Assembly: GCA_964616755.1 (NCBI GenBank)
Contig: CAZTSI010000014.1
Coordinates: forward strand, 4,052 to 68,051
DNA from: CAYNFR01 sp964616755
GTDB lineage: Bacteria; Bacteroidota; Bacteroidia; Chitinophagales; Saprospiraceae
DNA: 64,000 bases
Direction: 5' to 3'
The translations under genes were made by a program, and so were the position numbers. The notes under the pieces are model-generated. The model saw nothing but the letters and a program-made list of their open reading frames with translations. It made no database searches and was not told where the DNA came from. Positions 57,432-64,000 of the stretch are shown here, piece by piece; the stretch's first letter is position 1; each line of letters opens with the position of its first letter.

Positions 57432-57876
57432 ATTTTGTGCTTGAGTCTTCATATGTCAAGAGATACTCGTTTTCTTTAGCTCTGATTAGCGTCTTCTCTT
57501 GCTCTGAGGTATCGTCAAAGCCCATCAAATGAAGGCAACCGTGTATCATCACGCGCCGTAGTTCCGTCATGAAGTCTATGCCAAGCTTAGTTGCGTTTTC
57601 GCCCACTCTATCCGCGCTGATATACAACTCCCCTACAATAGGGTCATACTTGTATCCAAATGTGATGATATCAGTATAGTAGTCATGATTTAAGTGGTCG
57701 ATGTTTATGGCTAACAAGCTGTCATCACTACAAAAAATGATGTTCAAAGACTGGATGGTTGCTTTTTCCCTCTGTGCCGTCGCTATAATCCACTGAGCTA
57801 CTCTTTGTTGGTCGAGGTCAAATTCAGTGATGTCATCCCAGAAAAATTGTATACCCTCGTCTAAAAGCTCATCCAT
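57430..57876 (-). CDS. ybeY: Endoribonuclease YbeY (rRNA maturation)
   Basis: 148 residues. The zinc site is HGCLHLMGFDD: the first two histidines are kept, while the third ligand position has D instead of H, which I believe is usual in Bacteroidota members. 'ADRVGENATKLG' and 'RAKENEYLL' are family features. It takes part in 16S rRNA 3'-end processing and ribosome quality control. Its start codon shares one base with the stop of the upstream ATPase gene. Confidence 0.92.
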   Translation of the reverse strand: MDELLDEGIQFFWDDITEFDLDQQRVAQWIIATAQREKATIQSLNIIFCSDDSLLAINIDHLNHDYYTDIITFGYKYDPIVGELYISADRVGENATKLGIDFMTELRRVMIHGCLHLMGFDDTSEQEKTLIRAKENEYLLTYEDSSTK

Positions 57877-58277
57877 TACTTGATATGAAAACAGATTTCA
57901 ACCGTTCGGCCATTGTCGTGATAATGTAGGTCGTCGGCCAATTGCTTCATCAAAAATACTCCCCTCCCGCCACAACAAGAAAGTCTGTCCTCCTGTGTCG
58001 GATCTGGTACTTGATCAGGATCAAATCCATCTCCTTCATCGGACACCTTAAACGTAAGCGTCTTGACTTTCTTAATCATTAAGATTCTAACGAGTTTATT
58101 TTCATCACTTTTATTACCGTGTATAATGGCGTTATTAACGGCCTCTGTCAGTGATATAAGCATATCAGGATACATCTCTTGGTTGATCTGATACTTCTTC
58201 GCCACAAAACAGATAAACTCTTCTAGTTTATAAACGCTCCTAGTGCTTGATGGTAGTGTCAATAATTGCTCGGCCAT
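57876..58277 (-). CDS. Anti-sigma-factor-like ATP-binding protein (RsbW type)
   Basis: 133 residues, one GHKL ATPase domain with the N box 'EAVNNAIIHGNK', the G1 box 'DEGDGFDP' and the G2 box 'GGRGVFLMKQLADDL'. This is the form of RsbW/SpoIIAB-like serine kinases and anti-sigma factors. No RsbV-like antagonist or sigma gene lies next to it. It sits 9 bases after the DUF4175 gene and overlaps ybeY by one base, so all three are co-transcribed. Its partner is unknown. Confidence 0.85.
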   Translation of the reverse strand: MAEQLLTLPSSTRSVYKLEEFICFVAKKYQINQEMYPDMLISLTEAVNNAIIHGNKSDENKLVRILMIKKVKTLTFKVSDEGDGFDPDQVPDPTQEDRLSCCGGRGVFLMKQLADDLHYHDNGRTVEICFHIK

Positions 58278-58286
58278 GAAGGGAAA

Positions 58287-61200
58287 TTACGTTCTTTTCA
58301 AATTTTTGTAATATTCGTCTACCAGGGTACGATAATACGGCTTAAGTTCTGGTGAGACATATTTGTATTGCTCTAATACCGCCTTGCGTTCCTTCAAATA
58401 TTGTTCCAATGATGGTGGCAACGCTCGTTTTATCTGAAGGCCAGATTCTGATTGGCGTTGATCATCATATTCTCGTTCGCGTTGTGCCCGATCGGCTTCA
58501 AGTAGACGTGTCATGATATCTTGTTGTCTTTTTAAAAGTTCGGTATCCAATCGTTTATTGACCAGATCGATCTCTTGTTTATTCATTTCATCTATTATCT
58601 GTTGTAGTTGATCATCAAATCCTTGTCCCTGCTCTTGCTGAGATTTTCGTAGATCTTCTAATGCTTTACGCAAGGCAGCTTGTCTGGCGGCAGCTTCGGC
58701 AAAATCTTTCGATGAATTGCCTTGCCCAGACTTGAGCTTATCGATCATTTCTTTAAGATCTTCGCTCATTTTCTCTTGACCTTCTGTAAGTTTATCCATC
58801 GGAACTTCCCCCGATTTGCCCCCTTCAGTGTTTTGGCCAGGATTTTGACACATTTGATTGCCAGACATCATTCCTGCCATCTGTTGCTGCATTTGCTCCA
58901 TGGCCTCACTAAGCATTAGGGCCAAGTCATTGAGGTTTTTCATAGTACTTCGCTGCTCTTGATTCGCCTCGGGTTTTTTACGTTCTTCTAGTTCATACAA
59001 ACTCGATTTTAGATAGGATTTGATATCAGTTACTTTTTCAAGTACAAAGGTTTCTATCTGCGGTTGACGCTTACTTAAGGCTTGGAGCGTATCTTCGACT
59101 ATTTTAAAATCATCTTGTATCTTCTTCTGATCTTTGACGAGGCTCACATATCTGGGTGTATTGATCGTGGCTCGATTGATATTATTTACTAGGTCTTCTT
59201 GGGTAAACGATAGACCTACGAGATTTTCGAGAAGCTGCCGTAAGGTTTTAATGTCTTCATTCATTTGTTCTTGTTGACCGGACTGCATCTGTTGCTGCAT
59301 GTCACCAGCCATTTTCTTCATTTTGTCAGCGGCCTTTTTTTGTGATTCAGATGCCTTACTATTTTGTTGCTGCTCTAGTTGTTTTTCTCCTTCTTTCAAG
59401 TCTTTAGAGACTTCTTCTTGCTGCTCAGGGGCATCTTGTGGTATGGGTTTGGGAAATTCTAATTCCTCGTTTTTCTTTTTGAGATCCTTCATTTTTTCCT
59501 TTAGATCATCAAACTTCTCTTCTATTTCATTGTGCTCATTAAGTAGATCCTCGGATGGTTTTTCTTCTTCATTGGTTTTTTTGGTCTCTTCACTTAATTT
59601 TTCAAGCTTTTCAGCAAGCTTTTCGAGCTCTTGAACGGACTCATTCATTTCTTTTTCGACTTCTAACTGCTTATAAAGTTCCGCCAGTCTCTCCATTTCT
59701 TTTTGCAGTTTTTCTTCATTCATTTCGACGTTCTCCATTGATTGAATAGTCTGCTCTTTATTGAGCTCCTGCATCAATTGTTGGATTTGTTCCATGAGTT
59801 GTTTCATTTCTTCATTGACGGTTTCTTCGAAGAGCTCTTGAAGGCGTTCTTGTTTTTCCATCAATTCTGGGGTCAAATTCAGTTCTTTTTGATTTTGAAG
59901 ATTTTTTTCATTGGCGACCTTAGCCTGATTGAGTTTTTCTTGTATTTGACGTTGGCGCTCCATTAATTTTTCGAGCTGCTTTTTGTCTTGCCAATCTGGC
60001 GCTTGTTTTTGAAGAAGTTTTTCTTTCAATTTTTTGAGCTCTTCTTTGACTTCTTTTGACTCTTCGATTGCACTTTGGAGTTTGTCTTTTATTTCTTCTT
60101 CATTTTCTTGCTCGTCCATTTTTAGTTCATCGAGGCTTTTTATGCGATGACTCATCATATTTGTCTTGTTTGACTTCGAGCCTCTTACACTATCGTTGTC
60201 ATACACTTCAAAGTAATAATTGAGTTTCTCGCCTGGGGCCAATTCGTAATCGTTAATGTCGAGCACATATTGATACTCAGTCTGACGACTTATGGTGAAG
60301 GGCACGGGGACGGATCCACTTTTTAAAATTTGACCATTGGCATCTACGCGGTCATATTTAAACTGCAATTTTGTAAGACCATAATCGTCGCTAGCGATAC
60401 CCACAAAATAATAAATATTCGTTTCAAAGCTGTCTTGTAAGTACTCCACATCTATTGAGGGAATTTCGTCGCGATTCGCTCTGATAAAAAACTGCAAACT
60501 ATCCCCCTTATCCACCCATTTGTTTGAAAGCAGAACGGCATAATTTTCATCGGTCATAATGCGCTTTTCATACAAGAATTTTGCGCTACCTGACATATCT
60601 AAGTCAATAACCTCTGCTTTTTCAAATCGCATCCTCATCTCATCTGTGCTCTTGGTGCTAAATGTCCACTGCACCTTAGTTCCCTCAGGAACAGATAAAT
60701 CTCCTATATTAGACAGACTCTCGGGTTTGCGGCTGGTATGACTGGGAAAGGTTAAGCGCACATCGAAATTGAGCATTTTAGGTTTGGCTAGCACTTTTAA
60801 CACCTTGGTACCACTCGTGGCACGTCCAGAGTATACTTCAAAGGGCGTATCCTTTCGCACATTATTAAATTGGTAGCTAAATTTGTCTAGGGCGTCTTTT
60901 GTCAGTCTGTATTCATAATCATCTACCTTAATGAACAACTCGCTAGGCAGTTGCTCCCCGACCACCTTCACGTCAAGCGCAAAGTTGTCATACTGAACAA
61001 TTTCTAATGAACTTTCCTCAATTTCTATGTCAAACGGAGCTGGTCTTTCGAACTCACGACCATTGTTTATAATTCTATACGTACTATCAGTTATTAAACT
61101 TGGTGCGGCAAATAATATGAACAACAAGGCTAAAACGGGCGGCAGAGCATATTTTAGATATTTGCGATTATGCCCTAAGTCTATGGCATTACTAAAAGGG

Positions 61201-61628
61201 ACTAGTCGGATGGATTCGGCTTTCTGATCAATACTTGCCATAACTAGGCTATTGTCAGTCGCGCTCAATGAACTCTTGAGTTGGAGAATATTAAGCAATT
61301 TATCTTCTACATTGCCAAAATGTTTGCCGATTATCTTGGCCGCCTCATCATGACCGATGACTCGACCTAAACGAAAATACTTAGAGACGGGAATTATTAC
61401 CCCGCCTACCAAAACGGCTAAAAAAACGGTGAGATAGGAGAAAAACAATAGTTTTCTGCCAGTTGTTGATAGATAGAGCTGCGATTCTATAAAGGCATAC
61501 AATACAAATAATCCAACTGAAACGGCTGTTGTAATTAACAGCCCTCTTAACATCTGATTGGTATAATACTTGCGAATAAATTGGTCTAATCGCTGAATCA
61601 ATAATTCGTAACTCGATCTCTCTGCCAT
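58287..61628 (-). CDS. DUF4175 family large coiled-coil membrane protein
   Basis: 1113 residues. Two membrane helices near the N-terminus (about 27-47 and 57-80), a third at about 157-175, an extracytoplasmic beta-rich part (about 200-500) and then a very long coiled-coil, Q/E/K/M-rich region (about 505-1080) with a short ordered end. This is the DUF4175 layout widespread in Bacteroidota; its role is unknown. It begins the DUF4175 / RsbW-type / ybeY operon. The low complexity of the coil gives long antisense frames that are not genes. Confidence 0.88.
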   Translation of the reverse strand: MAERSSYELLIQRLDQFIRKYYTNQMLRGLLITTAVSVGLFVLYAFIESQLYLSTTGRKLLFFSYLTVFLAVLVGGVIIPVSKYFRLGRVIGHDEAAKIIGKHFGNVEDKLLNILQLKSSLSATDNSLVMASIDQKAESIRLVPFSNAIDLGHNRKYLKYALPPVLALLFILFAAPSLITDSTYRIINNGREFERPAPFDIEIEESSLEIVQYDNFALDVKVVGEQLPSELFIKVDDYEYRLTKDALDKFSYQFNNVRKDTPFEVYSGRATSGTKVLKVLAKPKMLNFDVRLTFPSHTSRKPESLSNIGDLSVPEGTKVQWTFSTKSTDEMRMRFEKAEVIDLDMSGSAKFLYEKRIMTDENYAVLLSNKWVDKGDSLQFFIRANRDEIPSIDVEYLQDSFETNIYYFVGIASDDYGLTKLQFKYDRVDANGQILKSGSVPVPFTISRQTEYQYVLDINDYELAPGEKLNYYFEVYDNDSVRGSKSNKTNMMSHRIKSLDELKMDEQENEEEIKDKLQSAIEESKEVKEELKKLKEKLLQKQAPDWQDKKQLEKLMERQRQIQEKLNQAKVANEKNLQNQKELNLTPELMEKQERLQELFEETVNEEMKQLMEQIQQLMQELNKEQTIQSMENVEMNEEKLQKEMERLAELYKQLEVEKEMNESVQELEKLAEKLEKLSEETKKTNEEEKPSEDLLNEHNEIEEKFDDLKEKMKDLKKKNEELEFPKPIPQDAPEQQEEVSKDLKEGEKQLEQQQNSKASESQKKAADKMKKMAGDMQQQMQSGQQEQMNEDIKTLRQLLENLVGLSFTQEDLVNNINRATINTPRYVSLVKDQKKIQDDFKIVEDTLQALSKRQPQIETFVLEKVTDIKSYLKSSLYELEERKKPEANQEQRSTMKNLNDLALMLSEAMEQMQQQMAGMMSGNQMCQNPGQNTEGGKSGEVPMDKLTEGQEKMSEDLKEMIDKLKSGQGNSSKDFAEAAARQAALRKALEDLRKSQQEQGQGFDDQLQQIIDEMNKQEIDLVNKRLDTELLKRQQDIMTRLLEADRAQREREYDDQRQSESGLQIKRALPPSLEQYLKERKAVLEQYKYVSPELKPYYRTLVDEYYKNLKRT

Positions 61629-61796
61629 AGGTATTTGTTGAATCAGACTTGAAAAACAATTTTTTCAGTCACTAAAGGGCGATTATTAATGTCTAAAGCT
61701 AAGCAAACTTTAGATACGGGTCAAGGGCTTTGCAATTCGGAGCGCTTTTTGCTCGTATATTCGTCTTAAATTAAAAGGTTTATCAAGAATATAGTT

Positions 61797-62669
61797 TTGT
61801 ATTGTCGGTATATTAAAAAGGAACATCACAAGATGCTCCAAGAGGTCATGTTATGTCTCGAACAATACAAGGTCAAAATATATGTCAACGACTGCCTGTA
61901 TGAATTCCTAAGCTCTCGAAACTCAACCAAGGATATCGCCGGACTCATTACGAGCGAAAATGTTGGTCAAGTTGCGCTAGATTGTATGATCACCTTGGGG
62001 GGAGACGGTACTATTTTAGGTGCAGTCACCTTGATCGGGCCACATCAAATACCCATTTTAGGTATCAATCTTGGAAGACTTGGATTCCTTGCTGCAGTTG
62101 AGGGACAAAATCTACAATATGCTCTCGATAAGCTTATAAAGGGACACTATAGGATTGAACATAGGTCTATGTTATTCTTAGAGTCGCAGCCGTCATTGTT
62201 TCAACATAGTCCTTTTGCATTAAACGATTTTACCTTACACAAGCGCGACACTTCCTCGATGATCACTATTCATACCTATATCAATGGTGATTATTTGACA
62301 TCTTATTGGGCCGATGGCATCATTATCGCCACCCCCACGGGCTCTACCGGCTATTCGCTAAGTTGCGGGGGCCCTATTGTTTTCCCTGATGCGCAGAGTA
62401 TAATCATTACTCCTGTTGCTCCACATAATCTCAACGTACGCCCACTAGTGGTTGACGATAACTCTATCTTGTCTTTTGAGATTGAGGGTCGTAGCAAACA
62501 TTTTTTATGTACGCTTGACTCACGTCATGAAGCAATTACGGCGAAACACCAGCTTGCCATAAAGCGAAACAATTTCACCACACAAATCATTGTATTAAAT
62601 GGATATAGTTATCTCAATACTATCAGAGAAAAACTTTCCTGGGGAACGGATCAACGCAATCAGTTTTGA
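61797..62669 (+). CDS. nadK: NAD kinase
   Basis: 290 residues from the TTG start. GGDGT (68-72) in 'MITLGGDGTILGAV', 'GINLGRLGFLAAV', 'NDFTLHKRD' and 'TPTGSTGYSLSCGGPIV' are the NAD-kinase hallmarks. It makes NADP from NAD. No ATG exists near the expected N-terminus: the frame is open back to 61770 and the family would place the start a few residues before 'VLYCRYIKKEHH', where only ATT, ATC, ATA or TTG is available. I chose TTG; a slightly longer form is possible. A run AAAAGG at 61773-61778 may be the ribosome-binding site. Confidence 0.92.
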   Translation: MYCRYIKKEHHKMLQEVMLCLEQYKVKIYVNDCLYEFLSSRNSTKDIAGLITSENVGQVALDCMITLGGDGTILGAVTLIGPHQIPILGINLGRLGFLAAVEGQNLQYALDKLIKGHYRIEHRSMLFLESQPSLFQHSPFALNDFTLHKRDTSSMITIHTYINGDYLTSYWADGIIIATPTGSTGYSLSCGGPIVFPDAQSIIITPVAPHNLNVRPLVVDDNSILSFEIEGRSKHFLCTLDSRHEAITAKHQLAIKRNNFTTQIIVLNGYSYLNTIREKLSWGTDQRNQF

Positions 62670-62829
62670 TCTCATGCTAAGATAAAAGGAAGTAGGTTCA
62701 TCCAAGTCTCTGAGAAGATGGCGAAAAAATTCGAAGGAAACAACATAAAAAATGTACAATTCTTAGCAAGATATTCGCAGAGGTGTTTAGTAATTGCCAT
62801 ATCTTAGTCAACAGATAATATGAAACCTC

Positions 62830-63489
62830 ATGGCGGTGGAGAAATCGATTATTATAGACCGTTTCAGAGAAATAGAACCAGATGACTATTTTCAGATCAT
62901 CCATTATTATCAACGCTATTCACTTGACATACTTCTCTTAGAACCTTTCGAATTTCACTACGTGCAGTACCGTTATATGCAGGCACTATTTGAAACAGGG
63001 GCTTATGAGGCTGCTCTTAATGAGATAGACGAACTAATCGAATATATTTTTATAGAAAATGTAGAATACGAAAGAGTTAAAACATTTGAAACCCTCCTGT
63101 ACTACAAGGCTAGATCCTTGTACAACTTGTTGCAATACGAGAAAGCCCAAGGAATAGCGCAAGAATTATTGTCCATCGAACCCCATAATAAGCGATATGC
63201 CGTTTTGCTGCAGACGATTGTAAAAGAAAAAATGAATGACAGGGATAGTGGTGTGCGATTGTTAGCGATTATCCTAATATTTAGTGCTGTCATCATTAGT
63301 GCTTGTTACTGGTTAATGACCATGAATAACGATCCAAAGCCCGAAGGGTATATAAGCTTAGTTATTTTGACGAGTCCCTGCATATTGGCGCTTAGTGTTT
63401 TGGGCCTTAGCTATGCTCGAGCCGAGTTGTCAGCCTATTTTTTGGCACAAAAAATTATAAAAGCCAAGCAAAACAAAAAAGCGGCCTGA
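62830..63489 (+). CDS. TPR-like protein with two C-terminal membrane helices
   Basis: 219 residues. Residues 20-140 form helical hairpins of the TPR kind ('YMQALFETGAYEAALNEIDELI', 'YYKARSLYNLLQYEKAQGIAQELLSIEPHNKRYAVL'). Two membrane helices follow (about 143-163 and 174-197), with a basic tail (KQNKKAA). Probably a membrane-tethered adaptor; no function is known. It follows nadK by 160 bases. Confidence 0.7.
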   Translation: MAVEKSIIIDRFREIEPDDYFQIIHYYQRYSLDILLLEPFEFHYVQYRYMQALFETGAYEAALNEIDELIEYIFIENVEYERVKTFETLLYYKARSLYNLLQYEKAQGIAQELLSIEPHNKRYAVLLQTIVKEKMNDRDSGVRLLAIILIFSAVIISACYWLMTMNNDPKPEGYISLVILTSPCILALSVLGLSYARAELSAYFLAQKIIKAKQNKKAA

Positions 63490-63501
63490 AAATTGTATTG
63501 A

Positions 63502-63534
63502 TTTGGTGGTGTATAGGTATATAGCTTATATTTG
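63502..63534 (+). promoter_or_regulatory. Promoter of tRNA-Cys
   Basis: TTTG at 63502-63505, 21 bases, then TATATTTG at 63527-63534, an exact match to the Bacteroidota consensus. The tRNA begins 25 bases after the -7 box. Confidence 0.82.
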
Positions 63535-63558
63535 CGCTCCTTTATGACCTACATGAAT

Positions 63559-63629
63559 GGTCGGGTGGCCGAGCGGTTAGGCAGAGGTCTGCAAAACCTT
63601 GTACGGCGGTTCGAATCCGCTCCCGACCT
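63559..63629 (+). tRNA. tRNA-Cys (anticodon GCA)
   Basis: 71 bases. Acceptor stem GGTCGGG/CCCGACC, anticodon loop CTGCAAA (anticodon GCA), T loop GTTCGAAT, and a U discriminator base at 63629, the identity base of tRNA-Cys. CCA is not encoded. Confidence 0.96.
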
Positions 63630-63632
63630 CAG

Positions 63633-63664
63633 AACCCTTTATCTGACGGATAGAGGGTTTTTTT
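63633..63664 (+). terminator. Intrinsic terminator of tRNA-Cys
   Basis: AACCCTTTATC pairs with GATAGAGGGTT (11 pairs, one G-U) around a 5-base loop and is followed by five T. Confidence 0.9.
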
Positions 63665-63761
63665 ATATGCCAAATCATCTTCCCTCTGGGGGTAATTATG
63701 CATTGACAAGTTTGTTTTCGTCTTCAGATATGATTGATATTAACAATAAAAAAAAATAATC

Positions 63762-64000
63762 ATGAAATCAATTTTGGCTCTAATTTTTCTTTCGGGCATG
63801 ATCGCATGCTCTTCTACCGCTCAAATAACCCACACTAACACCTCCTCTACAATGAGATCCATCGAAGTAACAGGCACAGCCACCGTAGAATTAATTCCTG
63901 ACGAAGTCATTTTTGCTATTAGTATTCAAGAATATTGGCAAGAAGAATTTGAAGAGGACAAAGAATACAAAGACTATAAAACAAAAGTAGACATCATCAC
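63762..64000 (+). CDS. SIMPL (DUF541) domain protein, N-terminal part (cut by window edge)
   Basis: The frame runs off the right edge after 79 codons. It starts with a lipoprotein signal (MKSILALIFLSGMIACSS, lipobox GMIAC), then 'RSIEVTGTATVELIPDEVIFAISIQEYW', the opening strand of a SIMPL/DUF541 domain. Members are periplasmic and of unknown function. An acidic stretch (EEFEEDKEYKDYK) follows. Confidence 0.85.
   Translation, partial: MKSILALIFLSGMIACSSTAQITHTNTSSTMRSIEVTGTATVELIPDEVIFAISIQEYWQEEFEEDKEYKDYKTKVDII

Noticed and set aside
59299..59634. Long antisense frame rich in serine and phenylalanine inside the DUF4175 gene
   Set aside because: It is the expected shadow of E/K-rich coiled-coil codons on the other strand.
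63532..63759. Open frame running through tRNA-Cys
   Set aside because: It overlaps the tRNA and its terminator completely.

Overview
This is a chromosomal window from a member of the Bacteroidota, by impression a Saprospiria-like free-living lineage; the phylum is well supported, the class is a guess. The evidence is a family-level signature: a topoisomerase IV subunit B, Rho with a long charged insertion, a DUF4175 coiled-coil protein, a MenA/menaquinone gene, a FISUMP-domain protein, TonB-dependent receptors with an N-terminal carboxypeptidase-like domain, a two-component 'propeller' sensor remnant, and two tRNA promoters that match the Bacteroidota consensus (TTTG or TTG, 20-21 bases, TAnnTTTG). 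Most genes are ordinary core or catabolic genes. No phage, CRISPR array, rRNA operon or intact insertion sequence was seen.

Layout. 1-5.6 kb is a loose region: the end of a DUF6624 gene, a secreted GH28 pectin-type hydrolase, about 1 kb without a gene that ends in a compact patch of hairpins, then a Crp/Fnr regulator, an SRPBCC gene broken by one stop codon, and a membrane protein. 5.6-21.8 kb holds an OlsF-like double acyltransferase, an omega-amidase, an NTF2-like protein, a DegP/DegQ-type protease, a VanY-type lipoprotein, a large secreted metzincin, a conserved protein of uncertain function, a nitrilase, a GH65 hydrolase and an OmpA-type lipoprotein. 22-33 kb is housekeeping: uvrA with a hydroxyacid dehydrogenase, a glycosyltransferase-like gene, serC with a YgjP-like peptidase, rho, serS and a membrane zinc peptidase. 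33.4-36.7 kb carries a DUF1080/Gfo-Idh-MocA pair (oxidised-sugar chemistry) and a bestrophin.

36.7-39.4 kb is a decay zone: a frameshifted remnant, a truncated propeller sensor joined to a LuxR tail, and a FISUMP gene broken by one stop, with two G8 tracts nearby. 39.5-45.9 kb has menA, parE, cvpA-thrB-thrC and a lipoprotein. 46-50 kb is a two-gene iron-siderophore set (TonB receptor plus PepSY membrane protein). 50-57 kb has rluF, a DinB/YfiT protein, mgtE, a pair of bacterial PH-domain membrane proteins, a secreted protein of unknown function and a MarR regulator. 57.3-64 kb has tRNA-Val, the DUF4175 / anti-sigma-like ATPase / ybeY operon, NAD kinase, a TPR-like membrane protein, tRNA-Cys and the start of a SIMPL-domain protein.

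No clearly new defence or mobile system is visible. The most unusual points are the hairpin-rich patch at about 3.43-3.56 kb, the two genes each interrupted by a single in-frame TAA, the deletion-fused sensor remnant, the 42-bp tandem repeat inside rho, and several conserved but uncharacterised gene sets.
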